Assembly: GCA_902479095.1 (NCBI GenBank) | Contig: CABSNL010000018.1 | Coordinates: 1-34,757 of the forward strand | Reading direction: 5' to 3' | Length of the DNA: 34,757 nt | From: an uncultured Collinsella sp. | GTDB taxonomy: Bacteria > Actinomycetota > Coriobacteriia > Coriobacteriales > Coriobacteriaceae | Shown here: one piece after another, positions 17,362 through 25,152 of the stretch | Layout of the letters: each line of letters starts with the position of its first letter | Numbering within the stretch: the stretch's first letter is position 1 | Notes under the pieces: generated by a model | Database searches by the model: none | What the model was told of the DNA's origin: nothing | The model's input: only the letters and a program-made list of their open reading frames with translations | Made by a program: the position numbers and the translations under genes

Positions 17362-18699
17362 ATGGACGAGATGTTTGCCATTAAATGTCAAAACTGCGGC
17401 GGCCCTATGTACTCGCACCAGGCTAAGCGCAGCTTTGAGTGCGCCTATTGCGGCACGGTCGTTCCGTGGCAGGCTGATGCGGGGGAGCCCAAGAGCGCCC
17501 TGGGCATTCGCCATACGCCGCTAACGGTGGTGGATGGACTGCTCAAGCTCACGCATGTGTCGCAACTCGAGCGCCCGGAGGACCCGGACTGGTATTTCTT
17601 CAATTCGCACTGGCGCAATCAGTCAGTTCTGGAACATCTGCTGTGGGAGGATCGCGGCACGGCGCAGGAGTTCCAAGAGGCCACGCATGTGAGCATTCCT
17701 TGCCCCTTCTGTGGTGCGTCCTTTGAGGGCGAGTCGACCCAGCGCGTGTTTGAGTGCCCGTCCTGCGGCAACAAGATCGGCATTGCCGACCTGCTCAAGC
17801 CGGGGACGTTTAGCAAGCGCCTGACCATGGGCGTAGGTGCGGAGTATGTGCCTGAGCAGGGTATTCCTTGCGAAATCTCGCCGCAGCAGGCACGTGCCAA
17901 CGCGCTGCAGCTGGTGCGTCAGTATCCCGACGCCTTTGCCGGGCACGATGTAGAAGATGCGATCCAAAACGACATGATGCTCTTCTATTTCCCCATGGCG
18001 CTGGCGGACCTGCGCATGATGGCGAGCTTCCCGGGCAAGGGCCTGAGCAAGGAAACCTTGGTGTACTACGAGGTGCTCGACTGGGCATACCCCAGGGCAA
18101 ACTACCTGGACGTTCGCCTCATGGGCATTTTGGAGCCGTGGGACTTTGCCAAGGTCGGGCCGTTCGATCCCGCCATGCAGGAAGGCGACTTCCGCGTTGT
18201 CTCAGTCGATGCGTCTACCAAGGACCAGGTGGTCATTGATAAGCTGGCGCTCGACGTTGCGGGCAACGACGCCGAGGCTGTACTGGGGCTCAATAAAAAG
18301 AGCATCCGCACCTGGGCGCGCAAGGCCCGCAAGCATAAGGACGGCCTAGTGATGGTGCCGGTCTACTTTGTCGATCGTCCGGCGACGGATGGCCGCGATG
18401 GCGAGCAGGTGCGCATTGCCGTAAACGGCCAGACGGGTCGTGCGGCCGCGGTGGTGTTTAGCGACAAGCGCGAAACGCATGTGGTGGCACCGCTCAACCC
18501 GAATGTGGTGCTGTCGAGTGAAAGCACCGTGCACGCCACGCCTATCGAGGTCAAATACGTTAAATCGCCGTTCCTATACCAGATCGTGCGCCGTGGAGGC
18601 GGCGAGCAACCGCGTCGGGTGGCGGCAGCCGCCGAGGGTTCTTACCGAGAAGAAAAGCCCAAACGCCGCGGCCTACTGGGTGCGCTATTTGGGAAGTAG
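17362..18699 (+). CDS. Double zinc-ribbon protein of unknown function
   Basis: A 445-aa protein with two treble-Cys pairs: Cys9-x2-Cys12 with Cys27-x2-Cys30, and Cys114-x2-Cys117 with Cys132-x2-Cys135, each a zinc-ribbon (TFIIB-type label in databases). The C-terminal half resembles the shared part of such proteins, with VPVYFVD followed by VNGQTGRAAAV (an NGQTGK-like motif). The last residues, KPKRRGLLGALFGK, form a short basic-hydrophobic tail that could contact membrane. There is no signal peptide. An excellent AAAGGAGG (17346-17353) is 8 nt before the ATG; the frame upstream to 17311 crosses the dyad. I do not recognise a function. Confidence 0.85.
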   Translation: MDEMFAIKCQNCGGPMYSHQAKRSFECAYCGTVVPWQADAGEPKSALGIRHTPLTVVDGLLKLTHVSQLERPEDPDWYFFNSHWRNQSVLEHLLWEDRGTAQEFQEATHVSIPCPFCGASFEGESTQRVFECPSCGNKIGIADLLKPGTFSKRLTMGVGAEYVPEQGIPCEISPQQARANALQLVRQYPDAFAGHDVEDAIQNDMMLFYFPMALADLRMMASFPGKGLSKETLVYYEVLDWAYPRANYLDVRLMGILEPWDFAKVGPFDPAMQEGDFRVVSVDASTKDQVVIDKLALDVAGNDAEAVLGLNKKSIRTWARKARKHKDGLVMVPVYFVDRPATDGRDGEQVRIAVNGQTGRAAAVVFSDKRETHVVAPLNPNVVLSSESTVHATPIEVKYVKSPFLYQIVRRGGGEQPRRVAAAAEGSYREEKPKRRGLLGALFGK

Positions 18700-18745
18700 G
18701 GGAGTAGCACCGGTTGTTGCCGTAAGGTGATGGCCGGGGGTGCGG

Positions 18746-18771
18746 GGCAGCTCTCAGGAGTGCGGGCTGCC
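18746..18771 (+). terminator. Possible hairpin terminator after the zinc-ribbon gene
   Basis: GGCAGC (18746-18751) pairs with GCTGCC (18766-18771), followed by a T-rich GTCTGATTGTTT. It lies 47 nt after the stop. Confidence 0.35.
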
Positions 18772-18852
18772 GTCTGATTGTTTGAGGGTGCCAGATGTAA
18801 ATAAACAGTGGAGCGGCTGCAAAAGAGCCTCCTCACTGGGTAAAATCAGGTT

Positions 18853-18946
18853 GTGCCGCGGAACCCGCTCCTCAGCTAGTCACACTTCGGAAGCGCGGGC
18901 AACGCAGGTATTATCGTCTAAAGGGCCGGCTGCAACCGGCCCTTTT
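18853..18946 (+). ncRNA. Candidate small RNA (about 94 nt) between a promoter and a terminator
   Basis: In a 425-nt gap with no intact gene, a TAAAAT -10 box sits at 18841-18846 (weak TGCAAA -35, 17 nt upstream), and a strong intrinsic terminator ends at about 18946. The stretch between has no open frame of note and can fold (CCCGC near 18864 with GCGGG near 18895). I do not recognise tRNA, 4.5S, 6S or tmRNA signatures. It could instead be an orphan leader. Confidence 0.4.
18921..18946 (+). terminator. Strong intrinsic terminator
   Basis: AAGGGCCGG (18921-18929) pairs perfectly with CCGGCCCTT (18936-18944), with a 6-nt loop and TTTT across the end. No gene immediately upstream needs it, which supports a short transcript. 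Confidence 0.85.
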
Positions 18947-18969
18947 CTGTGGCAGCCAATGGACCCACA

Positions 18970-19120
18970 TCAGACGAAGGCCGCGTCTTTGCCTGTCAGG
19001 TCACGCTCGCCAGCCACGGCTAGAATGTCGTTGCCGGCGTCCATGACCGGTATTGTTTCGTAGCGTGCGTCGCAACCGCGAGTGCGCCTGCGACGGCTGC
19101 GGTGGCTTCGGTCGCAACGT
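18970..19120 (-). pseudogene. Possible decayed 3' gene fragment
   Basis: On the minus strand one frame reads PVMDAGNDILAVAGERDL and continues to a stop at 18970-18972. Another frame just upstream reads VATEATAAVAGALAVATHA. Both look like coherent protein and seem joined by a frameshift near 19050. No start or recognisable family is seen. It lies between the candidate small RNA and the DUF1016 nuclease gene, whose stop is only a few bases away. Confidence 0.3.
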
Positions 19121-19124
19121 GCTG

Positions 19125-20174
19125 CTACCCTTGCGTTTCGCCATTAGTCGCTTCGTTGATGGCGCGGTACTCGGCGCTTAGTTCGCGCGCCAGCTCTTCC
19201 TTGCTTGGAAGATACGGCAGGTATTTGGCGGCAAACACTTGGTCGTTGTCTTCGGGCAGCGTGTACTCGACAATCGAATCGCTTTTGTCCGCGCAGAGCA
19301 CGATGCCTATGGGCGGATTGTCGCCTTCGTTCATGAGCTCGCGCGTGTAGTAGTTCACATACATTTGCATCTGGCCCAGGTCCTGATGCGTAAGGTCGTC
19401 CGTCTTAAGGTCGATGAGCACGAAGCAGCGCATCAGATAGTTGTAAAAAACAAGGTCAATATAGAAATGGCGCCCATCAAAGGTGATGCGCTTTTGGCGC
19501 GCCTCGAAAGCGAAACCACGGCCAAGCTCCAGCAGGAACTTCTGAAGATGCGTGATGAGCGCCTGCTCTAGATCGCTCTCGCGAAACGCAGTATCGTCCG
19601 AGAAACCTAAAAACTCCAGTACATATGGGTCGCGGATGATATCCTCGGGGCGACGAGCCGGGGCGCTCTTTTGGATTTCCTGGGTGACGGCCTCCTTGTC
19701 CTTGCTGGCAAGTAGGCGCTCGCGGAACATGGTGTTGATCTGGCGTTCGAGCTGACGCGTGCTCCAACGAGAATCGGCGCATTCGTTCATGTACCATGTT
19801 CGAGCATCAGGGTCGGTTATACGCGATAACCTGCGGTAATGTGTCCAATTCAATTCGGAACGCAGCGCGTTCCGGATTGGGAGCGCAAGATAAAACTGAC
19901 GCATGTATCTTAAGCTTCTGGCGTTGAAGCCTCTGCCAAAATCCTTAGTCAATCTAACGGCAAGTTCGTCGATCAGTGCATCGCCATACTTGGCGCGCTC
20001 CTCTCCGCCCTGTTCATCAACAATACTCTTGCCGATCTCCCAATATGCCTCAACCATCGCAAAGTTAACGGCGGTATAGGCCTTGTCGCGAGCGGCGTTG
20101 AGAAGCGAGGAGACCTGCTTGTAAAAACCTTCGGGCACGATTGCCGATTCTCCACGGTTTACTAGTTCACCCAT
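19125..20174 (-). CDS. DUF1016 / YhcG-family PD-(D/E)XK nuclease
   Basis: A 349-aa cytoplasmic protein. The N-terminal half matches the DUF1016 N-domain (YWEIGKSIVDEQ, GRGFNARSLRYMRQFY, SELNWTHYRRL). The C-terminal YhcG-type nuclease domain has FYIDLVFYN followed by VLIDLKTDDLTHQDLGQM, giving the Asp...Asp-x-Lys metal site, then MYVNYY. The family is often found near restriction-modification or mobile DNA; here it stands alone. The ATG at 20174 is preferred; a GTG one codon earlier is possible. AGAGGAAAG is upstream on the minus strand. It diverges from the small PH-like gene across a 168-nt gap. Confidence 0.93.
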   Translation of the reverse strand: MGELVNRGESAIVPEGFYKQVSSLLNAARDKAYTAVNFAMVEAYWEIGKSIVDEQGGEERAKYGDALIDELAVRLTKDFGRGFNARSLRYMRQFYLALPIRNALRSELNWTHYRRLSRITDPDARTWYMNECADSRWSTRQLERQINTMFRERLLASKDKEAVTQEIQKSAPARRPEDIIRDPYVLEFLGFSDDTAFRESDLEQALITHLQKFLLELGRGFAFEARQKRITFDGRHFYIDLVFYNYLMRCFVLIDLKTDDLTHQDLGQMQMYVNYYTRELMNEGDNPPIGIVLCADKSDSIVEYTLPEDNDQVFAAKYLPYLPSKEELARELSAEYRAINEATNGETQG

Positions 20175-20267
20175 CACTGTCGCCCCACTTTCCTCTTGTG
20201 GAATGCATCTTTAACGCATTTAGTTTAAAGCCTCGCGCGGACATGAATTGCTATGTTGTCTGGCACC

Positions 20268-20297
20268 TTCGCATGGGAGCCTTGCGGTGGTTAAAAT
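20268..20297 (+). promoter_or_regulatory. Probable promoter for the small PH-like gene
   Basis: TTCGCA (20268-20273) and TAAAAT (20292-20297) are separated by 18 nt. The start codon is 46 nt downstream. A GTG at 20298 would open the frame earlier but sits directly on the -10 box. Confidence 0.45.
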
Positions 20298-20342
20298 GTG
20301 ACCATAGAGGCAGTTTTAGCGAACCCCGCGGGAGTGACGCGT

Positions 20343-20612
20343 ATGGACAACAACACGCTGCTGTTCCAGGACAAAGGTTCGAGTAGGTTTAAAGACGTCA
20401 AGATCTACCCTAACCGCATCGAGGTGCTCAAGAAGGGCACTTTTGGTGGCAAGCACACCGAGATTGTTTATCTTAAGGACATTACGGGGGTCAGCAGGAT
20501 CAAGGGCCGCGACGTTTTCCTACGTAACAGGCTGTTGACTGCCTGTGTCTTTAGTCTGAGCAGCCGCTCCCAAGCTCAGGAGTTCGTGAATGCGCTGAAC
20601 ATGGTGATGTAG
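20343..20612 (+). CDS. Small PH-like domain protein, function unknown
   Basis: An 89-aa protein, MDNNTLLFQDKG onward. The pattern of short strands and a final helix (VKIYPNRIEVLKKG, TEIVYLKDITGVSR, VFSLSSRSQAQEFVNAL) resembles short bacterial PH or GRAM-like domains. There is no signal peptide or membrane segment. GGGAG at about 20330 is 8 nt before the ATG. It is a single gene between its own promoter and a terminator shared with the convergent phospholipase gene. The family assignment is by pattern only. Confidence 0.7.
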   Translation: MDNNTLLFQDKGSSRFKDVKIYPNRIEVLKKGTFGGKHTEIVYLKDITGVSRIKGRDVFLRNRLLTACVFSLSSRSQAQEFVNALNMVM

Positions 20613-20636
20613 CCGATAACGGTGTTCGGGCTAAGG

Positions 20637-20676
20637 TAAAAATCGGGGCGCAGAACGGTGTCCTACGCTCCCGATT
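20637..20676 (-). terminator. Intrinsic terminator for the PI-PLC gene (possibly bidirectional)
   Basis: On the minus strand the stem AATCGGG...CCCGATT (20676-20670 with 20647-20641) is followed by TTTTA. It lies 30 nt beyond the minus-strand stop at 20706 and 29 nt beyond the plus-strand stop at 20612, so it can serve both convergent genes. Confidence 0.7.
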
Positions 20677-20705
20677 GAGTCGATGTGTTTAAAAGGCCGG
20701 CTTGC

Positions 20706-23189
20706 CTATTCGCTAGCGCCTTCGCTGTCTTCGCGGTCACTGGCAAGCTTTGCCGCGCCAGCGACCGTTGTCGCCACGGCGGCAGCGGCGAGCCCGGCGG
20801 CGATACCAGAGCCGTCGCCCGTGTCGGCGAGTTTTCCGCCCGAGCCCTTGCCCTTGTTGCCCTTACCATTCTTATCAGCGCTGCCTGCGCTGGAACCCGT
20901 GCCGCTGCCGGTGCCGCCTGCACTGTCCGAGGCCGCTACGGTAAAGTTTGCGGCTCCGTCGCTGGCGAGCATGTAGTTCTGTGCCGCGTCGCCCAAAAGG
21001 TCTTTCGCGCGCACCCAGTACGTCCCTGCGGCAAATGTTTCGCCCTCGGCCATTGCCGTGCCCGGAGCGCCGTTCGCGTCGTGCACAAACTCGAGCTGGG
21101 CCGTGCAGGCATCGGTTTCGAGCTTGCCCTCGAGTGATGCCGCAATCTTGGCGCGCACGTCTTCGCCGGCCTTAAGGCCTTCGAGTCCCTCAAAATGGGG
21201 CGTCAGCGCGCGTCGATCGATATCGATGGGCACAGAGCCCTGCAGCCCCGTAACGGTCTCGTTGCCCAGGGCGTCGACATCCACGTATTCGATGGCAAAC
21301 GCGCTGCCAGAAGCGGCCACGTTGAGTACGTTGCTGCTGTCGACAAGGCGGAAATGGCCCTCGCCAACGGTCTTGCCATCTTGGAGCGAGGCATCGCTCA
21401 GCGAGTCTCCATACGTCATGTGCATGCGGTCCGGGAGGCAGCATGAAACTGTTGGCTTGTGCTTCGCGTCGTAATTGCGTTGGTAGATGCTCCGGGCCAG
21501 TGCCGAATCGACAAAGTCGGACGCGATAATGCCAACGTGCTTGAGGCAATCTGACTTTGTTTTATCGCTGCCGCTGGGATTGATGTACTGGCTCTTGTAC
21601 AGATGCTCGTTGACCACTCGCGCCGCGGTAAAAGGATTGCTTCCTTGTTTGTAATTCGTGCAACTGGTGTAGTTGATAGACCAGCAGCGTTCCAGGACTT
21701 GCACCTTGGCGCCATCATTGTCCTCGACGTCCACCTTGTTGCGCGTGAGATTGGTCGTCTCTCGCAGCGCCATATCGACCCAGCTAATCTTGTCGGTTCC
21801 GGTGCATTCAAAATGGTCCTGGGCGTATACCTTGGTGCAATAGGGCTCTTTGTCGCCCGCATTGCCCGTAGTCTCAAAGCCTCGCGCGTCTTGGACGAGG
21901 CACATCGACTGCCCGGAATGCGCCTTGATTTTGTCGTCCCATTGGGTGAGATCGAGGCCCCACGTGTGGCTGCTTACGCTGTTGCCGGCGAGTACAAATC
22001 GACGCAGCAGGACGATCTTTCCGCGCACCTCGTTCAGTGTGGGGATTCGGCTCGACGTGTAGAACAGATCGGGATTATCGTGCATAACCTTGGCGAAAGC
22101 CGTCGTAACGCTTTCGTCGGTAGCCTCGTCGTTGCCTCGTGACGCAAGCATGATGAGCGCTTCTGACGGGTTTTCGTTCAAAAATGTTTTGAAGTAACCG
22201 ATGACATCGGAGAGATGCATAAAGCCCCCGTCTTTTTTGAGCAGGTAGCATCTTCCATGGTCGATACCGGGGTCGCCGTTCTCGTCGTTCCTTCCGAGTC
22301 GGATATCAAAATAGCGAATGCCTTCGAGCAACTGCGTCGGGATGTAATCCTGCTGGCACTTTGCTTGTGAGGATTGGGGCTCGGTGTCGTTGTCCACGCT
22401 GCAGGTGCCCGAATCATGCGTGCCCGGGATACTCAGCTCGTCGAGGTACTTGTTGTCGTCGACGTATTTCATCCAGCATGGTCCGTCGACGTAGCTGCTA
22501 TACGTGGTCCAGTCGATACTTCTAACTGTGGTATTGATCTTGCCCATGTCGTAACCGACAAGTTCTAGCTCCCACGGAATGCTCTTACTCTTATGGCAGA
22601 TCTTATTGTTGTCCTGGTCTTTGCCGTCCGATTCTATTGCCAGGTACTTAATGTCTTTTTTCTCGGTTTCTTTCTCGACCGTGCGGTCTCGAATGATATA
22701 GGTTCCGTTTGATTGACGTTCGAACGCAAAAGCGCGGCTGGGCTTGTTGTCATACTCGCCGCCCCATACGTGGATGACCTTTCCATCTTTGTCCGAGTCG
22801 TCGTCGACCGACCAAATGCTGTAGCCCGTCTTTTTATGCTCTTCGAAATTGAGCAAGGTGCGGATAGCATACCAGTTTGTATCGTCATTCTTGGTCGTTA
22901 CGTTCTCAAGGATGAGCTTGCTGGACGTGCCGTCGTTAAACAGGTGGCAGACGTTGCCGCGAACGTTGCCGTCTTGGTTGACGCTCGCGGTGCGAAAATA
23001 GCCCGCGGGGCGAAGGCGAATGACGAAATTGTCGAGGCTGTCCGACGGTGCGGGTGTGTTGTCTGCAAATGCCGTTCGCAGGGGAATGCCCGGCGCTGCG
23101 GTTTCAGGCAGGCTTGCAAGTGGTGACAACGCCGCAAGCCCTAGGCCCAGCGTAAACGCTCGGCGGCTGATGGCATGGTGTTCGGTCAT
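20706..23189 (-). CDS. Tat-exported phosphatidylinositol-specific phospholipase C-like surface protein
   Basis: An 827-aa exported protein. A twin-arginine signal (SRRAFTLGLGLAAL) starts it. Residues about 50-215 look like a ricin-type beta-trefoil (KYLAIES...PWELELV). The PI-PLC X domain follows: LSIPGTHDSG with His258, then GIDHGRCYL with His311, a 53-residue spacing like the two catalytic histidines of Bacillus PI-PLC, and FLNENPSEALIMLASRG. Two small beta domains lie at about 600-750. A Gly/Ser/Lys-rich linker leads to LADTG, a hydrophobic helix and a mostly acidic tail, which fits a class E (LAxTG) sortase signal. GGAGGAG precedes the ATG. Likely role: cleavage of phosphoinositide or GPI-type lipids outside the cell. 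Confidence 0.88.
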   Translation of the reverse strand: MTEHHAISRRAFTLGLGLAALSPLASLPETAAPGIPLRTAFADNTPAPSDSLDNFVIRLRPAGYFRTASVNQDGNVRGNVCHLFNDGTSSKLILENVTTKNDDTNWYAIRTLLNFEEHKKTGYSIWSVDDDSDKDGKVIHVWGGEYDNKPSRAFAFERQSNGTYIIRDRTVEKETEKKDIKYLAIESDGKDQDNNKICHKSKSIPWELELVGYDMGKINTTVRSIDWTTYSSYVDGPCWMKYVDDNKYLDELSIPGTHDSGTCSVDNDTEPQSSQAKCQQDYIPTQLLEGIRYFDIRLGRNDENGDPGIDHGRCYLLKKDGGFMHLSDVIGYFKTFLNENPSEALIMLASRGNDEATDESVTTAFAKVMHDNPDLFYTSSRIPTLNEVRGKIVLLRRFVLAGNSVSSHTWGLDLTQWDDKIKAHSGQSMCLVQDARGFETTGNAGDKEPYCTKVYAQDHFECTGTDKISWVDMALRETTNLTRNKVDVEDNDGAKVQVLERCWSINYTSCTNYKQGSNPFTAARVVNEHLYKSQYINPSGSDKTKSDCLKHVGIIASDFVDSALARSIYQRNYDAKHKPTVSCCLPDRMHMTYGDSLSDASLQDGKTVGEGHFRLVDSSNVLNVAASGSAFAIEYVDVDALGNETVTGLQGSVPIDIDRRALTPHFEGLEGLKAGEDVRAKIAASLEGKLETDACTAQLEFVHDANGAPGTAMAEGETFAAGTYWVRAKDLLGDAAQNYMLASDGAANFTVAASDSAGGTGSGTGSSAGSADKNGKGNKGKGSGGKLADTGDGSGIAAGLAAAAVATTVAGAAKLASDREDSEGASE

Positions 23190-23232
23190 ATCTCCTCCGT
23201 TCGCAGGGTGCGGTTATGCACTTGTTTTGGTC

Positions 23233-23238
23233 ACTATA
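23233..23238 (-). promoter_or_regulatory. -10 box for the PI-PLC gene
   Basis: TATAGT on the minus strand (5 of 6 consensus), 44 nt upstream of the start at 23189. No clear -35 is seen. Confidence 0.45.
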
Positions 23239-23395
23239 CTGCCCAGATGTTTAAAGACGCCGGTTTAAATTGCCTGCGCGGCGCTATAAATCGGCGGGCG
23301 GACGTGTTGGGGCACTTGTCTATTTGTGCTGTTATCACGTCTGGGATGGTTTTGGAGCCCGGCATCCTGCGTTCGTCGGCTACCGGCATAAGAAT

Positions 23396-23422
23396 GGGGA
23401 GGGTCGGCTTACCGGCCCTCCC
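23396..23422 (-). terminator. Terminator of the downstream lipoprotein gene
   Basis: On the minus strand GGGAGGGCCGG pairs with CGACCCTCCC (one G-U pair), followed by CATTCTT. It lies 72 nt after the stop at 23495 and resembles the terminator at 24226-24260. Confidence 0.65.
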
Positions 23423-23494
23423 TGGGTACGAAGCGCTGGGATACCGTCGCTTGTTTGCACTGCGTCCGTGTTTCCCGTTGTGCTCGCCAGTCGC

Positions 23495-24088
23495 TTAGCG
23501 CTTGATCTCGATATCCTCGAGCTTGACGTCCATGGCCTCGGTCTTGGCCTTGGCGATGTCGTCGGCAAACTCCAGAGACTTCATCATGGTCTCGACGGCG
23601 TCCTTGTGCTCCTCGACATTGTCGATACGTACGTACACACTGCCGCCGTCAACGTCAGTGAAGTACTCGGTCGTCACGCCGCCCGAGTGCGTAAAGTAGG
23701 CGCTGCGCCAGGTCTTGCCGTTGTACTTAACGGGATCGCTCTCGGTCCATCCGGAGTTGGCCTTCCACTTTGCCTCGTAGTCAAACAGTTCATCGGCGTT
23801 CTTGTCAGGATCGAAGACGGGGATGAAGCGGTCGCTGGCATGCTCGCTCTCGGTGAACTTAAACTGGGCCCTGTCGGCGGTATCGCCTGCGACGTCCGTG
23901 ATTTCGACGCCCTCGGGGACTTCGACCTTAAACCAAATGAAGTCGGTCCTCATATCCACGGCTGGCTTTTCCGCGCCGCCGTCACCGCCACTGCCGGTAG
24001 CGTCGCCGTTTCCGCCACAACCCACCAGGGCAACCGCGGCAAAGAGACTGATGCAGAGGGTGAGAATCGCAAAGGCCTTCTTTTTCAT
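23495..24088 (-). CDS. Putative lipoprotein (paralogue of the next gene)
   Basis: A 197-aa lipoprotein. The signal peptide MKKKAFAILTLCISLF ends in lipobox LVGC with Cys24 as the predicted lipidation site, then a Gly/Asp-rich linker. The core begins TDFIWFKVEVPEGV and includes DRFIPVFDP, NGKTWRSAYFTH and GGSVYVRIDN, ending in a charged helix. It is clearly related to the 199-aa neighbour. It would sit on the outer face of the cytoplasmic membrane. GAGGAGG lies upstream of the ATG. Function is unknown. Confidence 0.88.
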   Translation of the reverse strand: MKKKAFAILTLCISLFAAVALVGCGGNGDATGSGGDGGAEKPAVDMRTDFIWFKVEVPEGVEITDVAGDTADRAQFKFTESEHASDRFIPVFDPDKNADELFDYEAKWKANSGWTESDPVKYNGKTWRSAYFTHSGGVTTEYFTDVDGGSVYVRIDNVEEHKDAVETMMKSLEFADDIAKAKTEAMDVKLEDIEIKR

Positions 24089-24160
24089 GGTCGTGTCCTC
24101 CTCGATCTGTAACCGCCCATGGATTACCTGCCTTTACCGTACGCGCGGACGGCTCGCTAG

Positions 24161-24179
24161 GGTGGGCCATGTGTCCCAT
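24161..24179. promoter_or_regulatory. Palindromic 19-nt repeat, copy 1 (candidate operator)
   Basis: GGTGGGCCATGTGTCCCAT contains the dyad TGGGnCAnnTGnCCCA. It lies 73 nt upstream of the 23495-24088 lipoprotein start. An identical copy sits at 25153-25171 upstream of the paralogue. Confidence 0.5.
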
Positions 24180-24225
24180 TCTGAGGGCCGGATTTGCGCC
24201 GTTAAGTGGCAATATGCACGGGTCC

Positions 24226-24260
24226 AAAAGAGGGGAGGGCCGGTGCTGTCGGCCCTCCCC
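24226..24260 (-). terminator. Intrinsic terminator of the upstream lipoprotein gene
   Basis: On the minus strand GGGGAGGGCCG pairs perfectly with CGGCCCTCCCC (24260-24250 with 24242-24232), followed by TCTTTT. The stop codon is at 24330, so the two lipoprotein genes are separate transcription units. Confidence 0.85.
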
Positions 24261-24329
24261 GGGTTGGGCGCCCGTTGTTTTAATGGGGCGCATGTGCGCG
24301 GGTGCGCGTAGGCGCGTGCGGGTGTCCCG

Positions 24330-24929
24330 TTACTTGATCTCGATGCTCGAAATCTCGACTTCGCGTGCCTCGGAAACTGCCTCTTCCATGTCATCGGGGA
24401 ACTCGATGGAGTTGAGGAGTGCCTCGGCTTCTTTCTTGTGCTGGTCGAAGTTCGAGATGAGGACGTAGACGCTTCCCGGCTCAACATCGGTAAAAAGCAT
24501 GGTTGAGATGCCGCTGTTGTCCTCGTATGTTCCGACGAGCCACGTCCTGCCGCTATACTCGACGGACCCGCCATCCTTCCACTGGAACGTATCCCCCTTC
24601 TTTTCCGCCTGGTCGGCGTGGGATTCCTCGGCCGTCAGCGCTTTTTTCCAAACGGGGATAAAGCGATCGGCCGAGGCGTTCTCGTCTTCGGGGAAGGTGA
24701 GCTGGACCCTGTCGGCATTCTTGCCGGCAGAGTCGCTTACGCCGACGCCCTCGGGCATCTCGACCTTAAACCAGATGTAGTCGGTCTTCTTGGCGACGGG
24801 GGCCTTTTCCTTGCTCTCGCTCTTGGGGGCGCTGCCGCCGCCCGATGCGCTCCCGCCGCAGCCCACAAGGGCGAGCGCGGCAAAGAGGGCGATGCAAAGG
24901 GAAAGGATTGATAAGGTCTTTTTCATCAT
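24330..24929 (-). CDS. Putative lipoprotein (paralogue of the previous gene)
   Basis: A 199-aa lipoprotein. The signal peptide MMKKTLSILSLCIALF ends in lipobox LVGC with Cys24, then a Gly/Ser/Lys-rich linker. The core TDYIWFKVEMPEGVGVSDSAG, DRFIPVWKK, YSGRTWLVGTYEDN and GSVYVLISNF parallels the neighbour block by block, so the pair arose by tandem duplication. GGAGG is 8 nt before the chosen ATG at 24929; the frame extends 11 codons further but without a ribosome-binding site. Function is unknown. Confidence 0.87.
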   Translation of the reverse strand: MMKKTLSILSLCIALFAALALVGCGGSASGGGSAPKSESKEKAPVAKKTDYIWFKVEMPEGVGVSDSAGKNADRVQLTFPEDENASADRFIPVWKKALTAEESHADQAEKKGDTFQWKDGGSVEYSGRTWLVGTYEDNSGISTMLFTDVEPGSVYVLISNFDQHKKEAEALLNSIEFPDDMEEAVSEAREVEISSIEIK

Positions 24930-25059
24930 GGTGGCGTCCTCCTTGTCTGCTGATGACATCACGGCGCCGCATGCTGTTGGGGTACTGATTGCGCTGGCGG
25001 CGGATGTCTCTGTGTACTGTGCGACTTATGCCTCCGTTCATCGCTTGTGGCCGTTGCGC

Positions 25060-25111
25060 GGCCGTTCCCCAACGGGTTCCTTACTGGCCGTTCCCCAACG
25101 GGTTCCTTACT
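25060..25111. repeat. Perfect 26-nt tandem duplication
   Basis: The unit at 25060-25085 is repeated exactly and head-to-tail at 25086-25111. Each unit holds the mini-hairpin CCC-CAAC-GGG. With only two copies and no spacer it is not a CRISPR. It may be replication slippage or paired binding sites. Confidence 0.9.
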
Positions 25112-25152
25112 TATAGATATGCCCCAGCTTGTGCTGCTCGGGAGTCTCGAAA

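Larger units (their letters stand above)
23190..23494. other. 305-nt intergenic region upstream of the PI-PLC gene
   Basis: It holds the minus-strand promoter of the PI-PLC gene (TATAGT, read at 23238-23233) near one end and the lipoprotein terminator (23399-23420) near the other. I see no gene in the roughly 150 nt between them. Confidence 0.6.

Noticed and set aside
25060..25111. Tandem 26-nt copies as a minimal CRISPR
   Set aside because: There are only two copies with no spacer between them and no cas genes.
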